Shown: in pieces, positions 44,766-57,373 of the stretch
Layout: the number at the start of each line of letters is the position of its first letter
How positions within the stretch are numbered: position 1 is the first letter of the stretch
Assembly (NCBI GenBank): GCA_947561585.1
Contig: CANNZV010000271.1
Span: 343,636 to 407,635, forward strand
Source: Caprella mutica
Lineage: Eukaryota > Arthropoda > Malacostraca > Amphipoda > Caprellidae
Length of the DNA stretch: 64,000 nt
Reading direction: 5' to 3'
Program-made: the position numbers and the translations under genes
The notes under the pieces: generated by a model
Databases searched by the model: none
What the model was told of the DNA's origin: nothing
The model's input: only the letters and a program-made list of their open reading frames with translations

Positions 44766-45993
44766 GGCACTAGGACTTTCCCCCGCTAGAAAATTCCCCG
44801 CTTGAACTTTTCCCCGCCGAATAAAATATCAGTATTTCGGGTTATTGAGAAAAGAATTGGATGAACCAAACAATTTATCAAAATAAGACACATTTTATTA
44901 TCAAACTAACACGGTAATACAGTCTTATTTCTAGCTCTTTGTTTCCCGTATGTGTACATATCGGTAGTTTTCATTTTAAGACTTTCACCGCAACTCGTGA
45001 TATGACGGTAATGCCGAACCATCATCTTTGTTTCATTTGCATACATTGACAGTTGTTTTATTTGCTTTTTAACACATTTTTCTGATAGCTCCAGTCATAA
45101 ATTTGTAATATATTTTTACAACTTATATTTTGCAATTTTTATTCCTTACTTTTCCAACACTAGACTTATAAAGTATTCAATATATGTTGGAAAAAATTTA
45201 ATTTTAATAAATTACAAAAAAGTGGCATCGTGGACCACTGGTGGTACACGATTTCGGTTGAGCAAGTTAGCTGTGTACCATATGTGGCGCACCATGCGGT
45301 GAAAGTGTTAAGATACGTGTGCCTTTGTAAATTCGCATATATGTACAAAGTACAAACATTATGGCAATAAAATGGAATTTTCAAATGTCACAAAAAAGCA
45401 GTACGAGTAATTCAGTTTATAACCTCTATATGTATACATATCTTGAATATAATATTTTCTTTCTCATCTAATATATAAAATTAGCGACTTGTCTACCGTC
45501 AAATAAATCACAAAATTCAAATCGAACCGTTATGATTATCAGATAAAGACTCTTTCCACAGGGAGAACTAGTAACCTTTTTCCAGTCAGCAATATTATTA
45601 AAATATGGAAGAAAAATGGAACATCATAATTTTCTTCAAAGTTAATCTTTTGGGGAATCTTTTTTTACAGAGTAAGGTGACATGTCTTGTTATTTGCAAC
45701 GATAGACTTCGGCACACAATTTCTGCTGTAACGAATTAAAACTATTTTTTTCGAAAATTTAAAACAATTGAATTCTCAAATTTTCTTACTGAGTTTAAAT
45801 TTAAATAATCCAGCGATAAAAAGTAGGGCGGGGAATTGTCCGGGTGCGTAAAAGTCCAGCGAAGAAAAGTGCGACGGGGAAAAGTCCAGGCTAGGAAAAG
45901 TCCAAGTGGGGAAAAGTTCGACGGAAAAAAAACGGCGGGGGAAAGCCTGGCGGGGAAAATTCCAGCGGGGAATAATTCGGCAGGGAAAAACCG
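44766..45993. mobile_element. Candidate 1.2-kb element with repetitive inverted ends
   Basis: The left end (CTTTCCCCCGCTAG, ATTCCCCGCTTG, TTTTCCCCGCCG) is the inverted counterpart of GGCGGGGAAAAGTCC-type units that fill 45823-45985. The inside is AT-rich with no transposase. The class is unknown. Confidence 0.5.
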
Positions 45994-46364
45994 TTTCCTT
46001 ATCTAATGATGAATTGCGATTATCTCAATTGAAGCCAAACAAATTTCATTAACTGGAAATACTAATATCGAAATATTTCAATAGTTTCTCATGTAAACAT
46101 TTTCTCCAGTCGTGATGAGATTTGATGCTGTCTATTAAAAATGATGTAATTAACTGAACCTGAAAGGCTTTAGTTTATCTAATTAATTATTCTTTATTCC
46201 TTCTCTCAGAGGAACAGAAGCTCTCAGACAGATTAGTTTGTCTAGACTAATTACCTTTGCATTCAATTACGTAAGAGCAAAAGCAGTCGAAAGGATTAAA
46301 AAGGATTTGCTCCAATTAAACTCAATTCAGCATATTACATATATTATATATAATATCGTAACTA

Positions 46365-47251
46365 GGGTAAGTTGTTAATAATCGGTCAGTACTACATCTT
46401 CGGTCATATAAGAAAATACAATATAAAAATTGTTATTATTACAGAGTGCTATCTAATACTTCTGCAAACCCAGGTTTGCAGAAGTATTAGGGCTGATTCA
46501 CACCATAGCTCCGGTCACGCTCCAGTCACGGTCCGGTCCAATATTCTTTAATGCATTTCACGTAAAGCACTCACACTGGCAGTGCCGGTCAGGTACGCTC
46601 CGCTCCGCTCAGATCACGATCCAATCGGAAGATATTTTGACTGGAGCGTGAGCGGAGCGTTTTCGGTGTGAACTACCACAGCGCTCGCAGTCACGAACCA
46701 GTTTTATTATTTCAGTGCTTTTCTTGAATATTATACATATTTCTTACCTTAGAGGTTTAGATATACAACCAGTCTCTCACTCCAGGAGTGATTATTTTTC
46801 AGTGTAACATGTTCCTTTTTTTCAATCATTTTCAATTTTAAACAGATTTTTTCAAAAGTTCCAATAGTCATTCGAAAATAACTGAAAAATTTAGTTTTGT
46901 CATCTATTAGATGAGGATACAACGACGAGATATCCCTCACACTTCCTGTCTTTTAGCATAGGATGAACTCAAAATCTCTTCTTTTTTGTTTTCTCTCATC
47001 CTGTTCATCAATTAAGTACAATGATAATCACTAGGAAATCTGATGATACTGAAGGGACAGAAGCGAGAGCGGACTGTAACCGGACCGAACATGTGAATGC
47101 ACCAGGATGAGACCGGACCGTGACTGGAGCGATAGCGGAGCTATGGTGTGAATCAGCTCTTAGATAGCACTCTGAAATAATAACAATTTCTATATTGCTT
47201 TTTCTTATATGTCCGAAGATGAAGTACTGACCGATAATTAAGAACTTACCC
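46365..47251. mobile_element. Fold-back MITE (GGGTAAGTT family) interrupted by a Harbinger-like element
   Basis: The left arm (46365-46489) and right arm (47160-47251) are inverted copies. Both contain TCGGTCAGTACT, CATATAAGAAAA and AGAGTGCTATCTAA. TA flanks the ends. The centre of the original hairpin, AATACTTCTGCAAACC, is palindromic, and the second element inserted just beside it. Confidence 0.85.
46490..47159 (-). mobile_element. PIF/Harbinger-like element with TTA target duplication
   Basis: Ends GGGCTGATTCACACCATAGC and GAGCTGATTCACACCATAGC (reverse of the right end) are flanked by TTA at 46487-46489 and 47160-47162, the usual 3-bp target of this superfamily. A minus-strand frame at 46749-46940 encodes FFSYFRMTIGTFEKI, resembling the start of a Harbinger transposase. 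At 670 bp the rest of the transposase is missing, so the element is non-autonomous. Confidence 0.8.
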
Positions 47252-47764
47252 TATAAATGGTATATAAGTGATAGAAACTTCTGTCTGAACAGCGTGTTCT
47301 TTTGTAATTCGACAGCATGGATACAAAATTATTCTGAAACCAGTTCAATAAATGATTTCAGTAACTAAATAAATTCATATTTTATTCAGTTCAGAATTTT
47401 GAATTAAAACCGAAGCCAAGGATAATGGTTAAAAAAATGTTGCGCATACACTAGTAATTATTATTAGTCTATCAAATACAAAAAGCTCGGTTTCCTTTTT
47501 ATCGAAACTATCTGTAGTATTTATTGTTCTAAAGTATATTCCTACTATACACATATATCATGATATACTATGATACTCTCATTCCATTGTATTTCATCAG
47601 ATGTAACAAAGTATTTCATAATATAGTAAGTTTCTGGAAAATTAATTAATTAATTTTGTAATTTTTTTCTAGCAAAATTGGCTCATTTAATTTCTTTCAA
47701 CAACTGTATTTTTAACAAAAATTATTCTAAAAAGCTGGAGTCAAAATTTGCATAAGGAGTGATG

Positions 47765-47960
47765 TGAATTTTCGAGTTCACTCTATGTGTTTCGAGTTCA
47801 CTCTATGGCTTTGTCTCCAAAGCGAGACACTTTAGTGCATCAAACTATAGTCTGGAAGCACTAAAGTGCATCGAACTGATGCACTTTCAAGACAACACCA
47901 TAGGGTGAACCCGAAACACCTGGGTGCATCAGTTGGAGTTGTTTATTTTTCTCAGTGTAT
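47765..47960. mobile_element. Fold-back element fragment with GATGCACTTTAGTGCATC palindromes
   Basis: Shares TTTCGAGTTCACTCTATGG, GAGACACTTTAGTGCATCAA and ACACCTGGGTGCATCAGTTG with the element at 50740-51080. Confidence 0.75.
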
Positions 47961-48194
47961 AATAAAACTTATTAAAACAGTTTGTAAAAGTCTATTTTTT
48001 AAAGCTTCGATTTTTTTCCAAAAAAGCTATAGAATAAAAATTAATATGATAATATACTTCTTTAAAATTTAAAATTTGAGCTCCATGATATCACATTAAT
48101 TTATGTTCATGAGTAATATGAATTATATTAAGAAATTGAAGGCTACTAACCCTCTCATTCGTGCTTAGCATTTAAGTAGCTAAGTATAAACTAT

Positions 48195-48545
48195 CATTTC
48201 TGTTTTATCTACGATTGATCTGCCATTACGAAAAATAGGAATCCAAAAGGCCGCATCCTCCATATTCCGAAATGGGAGCCTAACCAAATGTGGCGATAAA
48301 TTGCAAATGCTATTAGAACCTATATAAAAAGAAGAATCCCAAGAGTGACAGTTCCGTAATGAAAAATATAAGGGACAAAAATATGTACTTTAATTTCGAG
48401 AAGAGCGTCGTTTGGAATTGGTTTTAGTAATTAAACGACATTTCCAATGCCTTCAGTTGGCAATAGACACTGTACAGAATAGGGAAGTAACAACGTCTTA
48501 TAGGGCTTGTATAGGCGACTCAATTAGAAGTCAACCAAAGATCTA
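48195..48545 (+). repeat. Dispersed repeat, copy 1
   Basis: About 350 bases, starting near TCTACGATTGATCTGCCATT, recur in the same orientation at 49840-50235. The first 200 bases are over 90% alike; the rest is more diverged. No protein recognised. Confidence 0.85.
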
Positions 48546-49054
48546 CGATGTTTAAATGAGATCATGATAATACGAAAGTCTCGAATTTTTCTCTCCGGTT
48601 TCAGTTCTCCGTTAACTTTTTCTGAGAAAATCAAATTTTCTCTATTTTTTCAGTGTACCACTAACTCTTAGGTTTCAGATTTACCAGAAAATCCTACGGT
48701 ATCAGTTCTCTCGTTTACTCTTCTCAGAAAATCCAAAAGTTCTCCGTTAACTTTATTTTACTCTAATTTTAACTTGACTGGCACAAAGCTTCCCAGGTAC
48801 CCAGGTTCCCAATCACTTAATTAAACATTTTACCTTCTTTCTGTCTCGTATCTCTCCCCTAATACCAACTGGTTTTATTCTTAATTCAGTCTCACTGACC
48901 GCTGTTACTATTGCTTCTTTAATTCATACTCCAATGAACTAAATTTTTCTACTAAGGAAACTATTTCGAAATAGAACAACTTTAGTGACATTTTGATCAC
49001 ATTGAAGTTTTCACTCTGAATATTCGTTTTTCGCTTGTTCATTGCATGGTTAAG

Positions 49055-49165
49055 GCCCGCTTCACACTTGCATACTTAACACTGCGAAAAAAAATTCTTT
49101 ATATGTAAGTGTTCACACTTGCGTTTTTCATTGCTGAAGGAAAAATCACATTAAATTATGAAATA
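49055..49165. repeat. Repeat with CGCTTCACACTTGC ends
   Basis: GCCCGCTTCACACTTGCATA and CACTTGCGTTTTTCATTGCTG, then AAATCACATTAAAT, recur at 52165-52230. Probably fragments of a DNA element. Confidence 0.55.
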
Positions 49166-49194
49166 TGGCGAAATGGAAAATTTGGCGACGAATT

Positions 49195-49300
49195 GTCCGC
49201 AACGAATTGTTCGCGACGAATTGTCCGCGACGAATTGTCTGCAACGAATTGTCCGCGACGAATTGTCAACAACGAATAATTATTGTCCACGACGAATTTT
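49195..49300 (+). repeat. 14-bp minisatellite
   Basis: Seven to eight copies of AATTGTCCGCGACG with drift. Related words occur at 43170-43260, 55035-55075 and 61335-61375. Confidence 0.85.
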
Positions 49301-49309
49301 CATAGCACC

Positions 49310-49820
49310 GTTAATTACAATATAAATAACAGATGTTAACCATGTGTAATTTACCAAATAACATCCTCATGTCAATTACTATTTCAATAACAGATGTTAG
49401 TTATGTGTAATTTACCACATTACATTCACATATTATGATATCAATTACCTTATAAATAACAGATGTTAACCATATGTAATTTACCAAATTATTATCACAG
49501 ATATCCACAACATCTGTTATTGAAAAAGTAATTACATGTGGTTGTAATGTGGTAAATTACACATGGTTAACATCTGTTGTTGAAATGGTAATTGACATGT
49601 GGTTGTAATGTATATAATTACATATCTATACCATATGGATTCAGTATGGTTTAAAACATATAGTTATGATACTGTGTAACCACATGTGAACCATCTTTTA
49701 TTGTAGTGTTTAGGTTGTTTCAATGTGGATGATACATCTTAAAACCATATTGCCACATTATAACCATCCAACCACATGATATCCATGTGCAAGCAATGTG
49801 GAATTGTTTGCAGGGTCAGT
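49310..49820. mobile_element. Fold-back MITE cluster (ACATGTGGTT / GTAATTTACCA family)
   Basis: Repeated words AACAGATGTTAACCATGTG and TGTAATTTACCA occur first forward (49325-49490), then inverted (49505-49620). The right end reads AATGTGGAATTGTTTGCAGGG, whose inverse starts the related piece at 32447. Confidence 0.65.
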
Positions 49821-49839
49821 ATATGCTATAAATTCCTTT

Positions 49840-50235
49840 TCGTCTACGATTGATCTGCCATTCCGAAAAATAGGAATCCAAAAGGCTGCATCCTCCATAT
49901 TCCGAAATGGGAGCCTAACCAAATGTGGCGATAAATTGCAAATGCTATTAGAACCTATATAAAAAGAAAAATGCCAATAGATTTCGAATAAAAGAACGAC
50001 AGTTCCGTAATGAAAAACCTTAGGGGCAAAATTTGTACTTCAATTTCGAGAAGAGCGTCGTTTGGGATTGGTTTTAGTAATTATACGACATTTAAAGATT
50101 CGAATAAAAGCTTCAGATGGCATTGGTAAAGAATACAAGAGAGAAGAAACAGCATTATATAGTGCTGCTAAAGACCCAGTACACATAATAGGGAAGTACA
50201 AATTATCTTATAGTGTTGGCAGTCAACCAGTACGA
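49840..50235 (+). repeat. Dispersed repeat, copy 2
   Basis: Direct counterpart of 48195-48545. Contains a 62-residue frame without family features. Confidence 0.85.
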
Positions 50236-50739
50236 CATCACGTTTTTTAAATGATATTAAGATAATATGAAAATTTTGACATGTTAAATGTCCCTTAAAT
50301 ATTCATTTCCTCTTTCTTATAAATTTAAATTTTTCTATCATTTATAGTCCTAGATTTACATGTAATCTTTTCATTAGAGATTAAAATTAAAATAGTATTC
50401 CTTTGGATAAAGAGTATAAACACAAATATTAGGTTATTCATAACAACCAAATTGAAGATTATTAATGCAATAACTTAATAAACTTAAAATTAACTTCAAA
50501 ACCGAAAATCTAAAATTATTCATTAACACGTCTCCTGCGATTTGACCCACCGGTGGGTCACATTGTTTTTTTTTAATAATATCAAATATATTTCTCTTTA
50601 AATAAAATTTCATTTAAAGGTGTATATTTATATCCTGAAGAAGGGACGATATATTGTACATAAAATATGGAAAAGTCTACTAATAAAAATTATCATTTTT
50701 CTATCCAAATTAAACTGAAACTATGTATGACACACTCAA

Positions 50740-51080
50740 AGAAATTCTGATGAACCCAGGTGTTTCGAGTTAACCCTATGGCGTTTGACTCTAAAGTGAG
50801 ACACTTTAGTGCATCAAACTATAGTTTGGATGCACTAAAGTGCATCAGTTCGATGCACTTTAGAGTCTTAGCTATAAGTTTGTTAAAATGATAAGAAAAA
50901 TATTCTCATCATTTTAACAAAGGAAAATTTGAGACACTAAAGTGCATCGAACTGATGCACTTTAGTGCATCCAAACTATAGTTTGATGCACTAAAGTGTC
51001 TCACTTTAGAGAAGAACGCCATAGGGTGAACTCGAAACACCTGGGTGCATCAGTTGGAGTTGTTTATTTTTCTCAGTGCA
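50740..51080. mobile_element. Fold-back element with nested palindromes
   Basis: The left arm (GGTGTTTCGAGTTAACCCTA ... ATGCACTTTAGAGTC) and right arm (ACACTAAAGTGCATCG ... CGAAACACCTGGGTGCATC) are inverted copies of about 150 bases around a short spacer (50880-50930). Each arm has further ATGCACTTTAGTGCAT palindromes. Confidence 0.85.
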
Positions 51081-51085
51081 GTTAA

Positions 51086-53400
51086 AGCTGTCACAGGAAA
51101 TGAGTTAATACTGTAGATCTAAAAATTAATTGCATTTTTTTCATCCAGAATAATTTCCCTTTTTTTTAAATACAATATTTTTCCATTAAAAACAAGAATC
51201 CAATCTGAATGTCAATGTCATCATTAAAACAACCACTTTTATCGTAAGACTCTTCCTGACATGCAAACAGACCTCAATCCTCAGATATCGTTTATTCCAG
51301 GATAAAAGGAACGTTTTTCATGTCATCTGATCACTCTTTTTAACCCCAAAATGTCTCACTATAGATTTTATCTCGGCATCATTGTGTAAAGTCACGACAT
51401 GCGGATAATAAACAATAATATTGACATGCGACTCTAATTATCAAGATGATTTGAACATAGTTTGGCATTATTATGACATGGTCTGAATAAATAACTCAAT
51501 ATTATAATTCTTAGTTATCATTAGGCAATTCAATGTACAGAGGATTTAAAATTTTAAGTAGGTAGTATAGGCAATAGGCATTAAATAAAATAAATTGGAA
51601 AATATTCATGCAATCGCAATAGGTTGATTTTGTCTACCAATAGTACTCAATAATACGTGTTGCTATTATTCACTTGACGAGCTGTCATACTTAAACTCCA
51701 ATTATCAGATATAAGATATATCCTTTTAATTTCTTCATTATCATTAATTCTTTTAATACACTCTGGTGATTATTTTGCGTGATTATCGATCATCCAGCAT
51801 ATGGAAGTTCAGACCAGAACTAAATGTATGAAATGCCGTAGTAATTTAAATTTTAAAAGTGTAGTCTTAACATAAATACATTAGTTAACTTTTTATATAA
51901 ACCCTACTGGGAATAATAACTTAAATGCAGTTCAAATTATCACAATTTTCTATTTCATCATAATTATATTTCATGATACGTGGATAATGATACAGTTTTT
52001 TAGCAAACCATTTTCTTCAGTTCTCATAGTTTTCTATTTTCTTAAATGGATGCAAGCGTTTATATTCTGAACTATTTTAAAGTGTCAATTTCTTGATCTT
52101 TGAACAGAAAATCAATTTTTGTGGATTTTGGATGAGGATTTTAACTACACCACTCAGGGTCTTAAGCCTGCTTCACACTTGCGTTTTTTTACCGCTAGCT
52201 GAAGGAGAAATCACATTAAATTTTTCCTTCAACGTTGAAGAAATACAGGTTTAAAGCCGGCCTAAAACCCTTTACTCATGCTTTTAATTACTTTTACATT
52301 ACAGCTCCACTTCATCGTGAGTAAAAGATCAATTAGACCATTGACTCTTTTACTCATAATGCTGGATATACCCTCTATCATATTTGCTCTTTATTATTGT
52401 ACATTTATTTCATATATCTTTCCCTGTCTCTGCACATCTAACGAGGCTGCAGTAGGTTTCTGATTCCATGAATAGTAATTCTTTACAAGATTGTCATCCG
52501 GATCTCAGACCAGTTTTTGCTGCGCTCTGTTGCTCTACCTAACAATGCTGTCTCAGAGTCTATTTGGCTAAGAGATTCTCATACTACAGGACAAAGGCTT
52601 AGTTATTTCGTTGCTATCTTTTAGAATTCTATTCAGATAATACGAATATTGAATTAAACAATTGAAATACATCTTTAAAAGTTCAGTTAATAAGAAGAGA
52701 ATTATTCTGGGATCGCAGAAAGTCGAGTTAGTCTTCAACATCTTCTCTTAATCTTCTCTTAATCTACGTTCGTCCAGATATAACTTATAGAAGATTAAAG
52801 TGTTATAAGAACATCTTCTTCATCCTGTCTGTGAATAGGTAACTTTGTTATGCACGCAAGTAAATAATATTTAAAAATATTTTACTAGTAAATTTCACTA
52901 GTAAAGTTGACACGATGTAATTAACAAAATAATCTTTCCATTTTATATACAAATAATCGTTTTTACTATAACGATCGAGTATTAAAAACTATTAAAATTG
53001 GAAGTAATATTCTTTTGATAATTACATCGTGCCCATTTATTTTCACGAGGGAAACTTATCTGATCTTCATTATGAATTGGCGATTGGAAATAGGTACCTA
53101 TAGTACTTTTTTCAAAAATCACCACTGCAATTAAATCATAGAGTTCATCATATATGCACTGAATCATCATTTTAGTATAAGAATAAGTAAGCATAATATT
53201 TCGTTAATAGATTTTACAAAGCCTGGTACTTATATTAAATGGCAGTGGATACATTATTTTGTGGACAAACTGTATATAAAACTGACCAAATCATTATGCA
53301 TAATGAAAAGTGTATCTAATTTATGTAGTTATATGCTCTAGGTATATTCCAGCCCGTTGAGTGACCTGTTTCCTGTTCATAATATAAACTACCTATTTCA
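51086..53400. other. AT-rich intergenic sequence
   Basis: No exon recognised. It contains a CTTCACACTTGCG repeat fragment at 52165-52230 and a half-copy of the GGATACATTTTTTG-type end at 53229-53275. Confidence 0.5.
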
Positions 53401-53410
53401 CTCGATTAAT

Positions 53411-53880
53411 TAGGATTTTCGGTAAATTTTTTGTTCGCGTCCCTATTTCATTTAGAGACGTGAACTAGGAACCGATCCAAATACTACCTTCCTAGTTTAC
53501 GTCCCTAATATTGCCTTAGGAACGTGAACTATGAAGGGGGTATTTTTAAAGTAATTTTTTTTAATTTAATTATCTCTTATCTGATTGAAATATATAGCAC
53601 TAAAAAATATTAATTGACCAAAAATCTGGTATCTTAACTACATATGCAAATAATACCTAAAAGGAATATTTGAAATTGAGCAAATTAAGGAATAACGTTT
53701 TTAAGAAGAAATTGAAATATAATTATATAGGTAGGTATTCTTGTTTTTATTTTTAAATAGCTATCATTATAAGAAAATTAATAACTTAAGATTCCCCCCT
53801 TCCTAGGTCACGTCCCTAAATCAATAATATTCCCTAAAAAAATAGGGACGTGAACTAGGAATTTACCTAATTTTCATTTA
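53411..53880. mobile_element. Candidate fold-back element (GTCCCTATTT ends)
   Basis: GGTAAATTTTTTGTTCGCGT ... CCCTATTTCA on the left is mirrored by AAATAGGGACGTGAAC ... AATTTACC on the right. Additional GACGTGAACTAGGAA words lie inside. Confidence 0.6.
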
Positions 53881-54620
53881 ATTTTATCAGTTACTTCTAT
53901 CTATTTTCCATTCGCATCAATTCAATAATTATTATTTATATTTTCATTATATTCTTCAATTATTCATTTTAATATCTATTTAAATAATGTGGAAATGGAT
54001 ACAAAAATGAACGAAATATAAAATCATTCACTAGGCACCTACTGATTATAATTATTTGACATTAATTATGAACTGCATCATTAAGATAGTTGATTTTACA
54101 CAAACAAAAATGAGATTTAACCGAAACAATTATTTATATATATATATATACCTTTAATACTAATTCAAATATATAGTTTCTAGGATATAACTAAATGATA
54201 ATGTCCAATTAATTATATGATACTCTCTGTCAATTTTATGATCTCGCTGGCTATATACTAGACTTTGATTTTTCATATCATACCTATATACAAAGTATGT
54301 ACACATTGTGTACCTCTTCAAGTGAAATAAATTAGCAAAACCACAATTCAACATCTGCTGCTTAAATAATAACTTTCTTCCCACTTATACAACTGCACAC
54401 ATATACAATATAAGTTATATAAGAAAATATGTAAACTAAATTACAAGAGCTCTGGACTCAAGGTTCAAAGGCAGCTTCCAGATTGAAACCCTGGAAGTTG
54501 AATTTACACAGGATAAACGTAAATTGTGCATAAGTCTACGCACTTCACTTCAAGTATTTGAGTTACTATGGGGAATAAATTTTCCAAAAGATAAAAATAT
54601 ACCTCTAACACTTGAAAATA
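53881..54620. other. No recognisable feature
   Basis: AT-rich, with a short TA microsatellite near 54135-54150. No exon or RNA gene seen. Confidence 0.5.
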
Positions 54621-54621
54621 T

Positions 54622-54745
54622 GCTTTTTATGCGTTCAGGTTAGCTCTATATGCTTTTTATGCGTTCAGGTTAGCTCTATATGCTTTTTATGCGTTCAGGT
54701 TAGCTTTATGTGCTCAATGATATGCGTTCAGGTTAGCTTTATATG
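54622..54745 (+). repeat. 30-bp tandem repeat, about four copies
   Basis: TATGCTTTTTATGCGTTCAG plus GTTAGCTCTA repeats three times, then a drifted fourth copy. Confidence 0.93.
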
Positions 54746-55079
54746 TTTTAATTTCTTTTAAATAAGGCCAATGGTATATTTATATAGAAGGCAGGGTATG
54801 AAAGAATGGCAAATTGAGACAGTTTATTCTGTGTGAGGTAACCAAAATAATAAATAGTGAACAGTTTTTGACAATAACTTGCACAATAAAGAAATCTAGC
54901 ATTTATTAAATTTGATGATCATAGTTTGTTTTAAATTCTTGAAAATAAATCTACGTCTGTTATCTGCTATAATTAATCTGCTTAACTCATTTCAAAGTTA
55001 AAAAAAATAAGGTTCATCTGGGAACAAAAAATCAGGTACCGAATTGTCCTATAGTAACGAAACGTCCTAGCACCGTTTA

Positions 55080-55450
55080 CAATGGGGACGTGCCATTAGT
55101 CCAACAGCTACATCTTTCTGTGTCATTTTTTGATTAAAATAAAAAATATTAAATAATTATACACTATAGATATACCATTCTAAATAATACCATTTTTTTT
55201 TCATTTTTAAATTTTATATTCCTTTTTATTTTATTTTATTTCTAATATTAGCTAATTTGTATGTTGCAATCCCACATTCGATTTAATGTAGTATGTTGTA
55301 TCCGCTAGTTTGTTGTACTGCACACTTCATTATTTTGTCATGACCTGGCAGGGGGGTTCGGGGGGTAACACGCCTCCTGATATACATATATTTTGATGTT
55401 CAATCAGAAATAAACTGCAAAAGTGTCGGACTAATGGAGGGTCGCACCAA
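55080..55450. mobile_element. Candidate element with inverted CATTAGTCC ends
   Basis: GGGGACGTGCCATTAGTCCA near 55084 is mirrored by GGACTAATGGAGGGTCGCAC near 55430. AT-rich inside. No target duplication could be fixed. Confidence 0.4.
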
Positions 55451-56154
55451 TGAATAGTAACCGTTTACAACAGGTAAAGCGTAACACAAAATGGCAGCTC
55501 ATCAAACCAGTTATGTCAAATTGTTAACTGCTTATTAAAATTATTACTATTAATTATCGCCTTACAGGTTCCAATGATACAATAAGGTAATTTCCTCACC
55601 TAGTCTTTTAAACTTAATACTTCTTAAATTATTCATTGAAACCATAAAAATTAGTTTGTGTTTATTTGCAGTCACTTGGACTGTTTGATTAGCTAAAAGC
55701 ATATCTTTCTTTTTGAGAGTATTCTTTATTTTAAAAAAATAGGCTTTATTGCTAAAAAGCAAAAAGAATAATTCTTTAAGCCAAAAGAATATTGTCACAA
55801 CCCTGATTATTAACAAGGAAGGAAAGTAAATAAAATAGGAAATAAAGCAAATGAAAAACAAACATCAATCGAGGTTTATTTGTTCAAAAATCAACATTAA
55901 AAATATTAATTAAATGATTGACCAATTTGAATAATATTTAATTTATTCTGATTTTAACTTTCAGTCAAATACTAAAAATAATACCTAAAGAATGTTAAAG
56001 AATTGAAGTCAAAATTTAAAAAAATATAATAAATAAATACACCATTAACCAACTCACAATATTATTTTATGACAAATCTCAAAATATTTTAGTACTATTT
56101 ATTTATTTCAAGAATATCCACAAAAAATGTATATGATTATATAATAATAATTTA

Positions 56155-56340
56155 TTAGGGGGTTTAACGTCTGCTTCGGAACCAAAGGCCATATCGCTGA
56201 CGTCAAAATGAAATTAAATACAAGGGACTGGAAGAAGCAGTCAGAGAGGAAAGTGGCTTCATGAACAAAGTCACTTACCACCGTCGGTGACAATGCTCAT
56301 GGATGCAGAAAAGCTACTCCGTGAATAAAGTCACTTACCA
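56155..56340 (-). mobile_element. 5'-truncated copy of the 0.5-kb retroposon family
   Basis: Matches the first 180 plus-strand bases of 58197-58691, that is, the element's 3' part. It is cut off after CTACTCCGTGAA. Confidence 0.85.
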
Positions 56341-56393
56341 AGGAATTATGATATATAATATTAAAAATCTAATTTCTAAATATATTTTTCATA

Positions 56394-56528
56394 GGGTAGG
56401 TACCGAATTACCGAGCGGTTCCACATATTCGATCGTATAATAAATATCCATATAATTATATAACTTTTATCATATATTTTCTTACATGATCGACAATGTG
56501 GAACCGTGCGATAACTCAGAACTTGCTG
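56394..56528. mobile_element. Small fold-back MITE of the GGGTAAGTT family (short form)
   Basis: Left GGTTCCACATATTCGATCGT is mirrored by ATGATCGACAATGTGGAACC on the right. The right tip is diverged. Confidence 0.7.
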
Positions 56529-56685
56529 TATATAATAATGCTCCATTTAAAACATTTAATAACGATAGAAATAATAAGTTTTAGTTTTCTTCACAGCCGA
56601 AAATGACTAATATTATTAGGGTTAATACCCAATTACCGTACAATTTCACTTTCCTTGCTCATTAACGAATTAAAAATAGTAATTA

Positions 56686-56898
56686 GGGTAAGTTACGAAT
56701 TAGTGGACCGTTACACTTTTTCGATCATACAAGACAAGATATATAAATTAATATTTTATTTATTATTTAAATTGGTATCCATGATACCTATATAAAAGTA
56801 TCATGGATGCCAATTGATAAATTGTCATATTATATATACATACATCTTTTATAATATGACCGAAAATAAGGAGCTGTCCGATAATTCGTAATTTACCC
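56686..56898. mobile_element. Small fold-back MITE of the GGGTAAGTT family
   Basis: Left GGGTAAGTTACGAATTAGTG and right TAATTCGTAATTTACCC are mirror images. The inner hairpin holds TGGTATCCATGATAC and GTATCATGGATGCCA. TA precedes the left end. Confidence 0.85.
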
Positions 56899-56925
56899 AA
56901 AATAAGTACTGTTTGCATATGACAA

Positions 56926-57094
56926 GGGTTGTGACAATATGCATTTAAAATCCTAGATCCCAAAAATATTATAGACGAAGAAAATTAAACAGAATTGATT
57001 GGTTCTACACCAGCGGTATATAGTATTCGATACCATTTCTTTCGTCTGTGATATTCTTAAGATCTATGATTTTAAAAGCATATTATCACAACCC
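56926..57094. mobile_element. MITE with GGGTTGTGACAATATGC ends, copy 1
   Basis: Inverted ends AGGGTTGTGACAATATGC and AGGGTTGTGATAATATGC (reverse of the right end), with inner mirrored TAGATC and AGACGA words. A close relative is at 57851-58030. Confidence 0.8.
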
Positions 57095-57373
57095 TAGTAA
57101 CGATTATCAAAATAGGTATTTATTTGAGTAGAAGGAAACTTATATCAACTCAAAGAAAGATTTTGATAGCCAAAAGTTATTTTTTATTAATGACCATTTG
57201 AAGTTTGCGTTCGGTAATGTGTTAGGTAGAAGAGGTGTACGGTAATTGAGTCATTACCCTACAATTCATAGCTACTTACGCTAAACTGGAAGACTTAGAA
57301 ATTCTTTATAGAGGTTATTATTTCAAGTAAATATGATAAAAAAAAATCAAAATAAAGACTATGGTGTGAATAG

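Noticed and set aside
54450..54545. Possible tRNA-derived SINE with GGTTCAAAGGC
   Set aside because: The box-like words are weak and no cloverleaf or second promoter box can be drawn.
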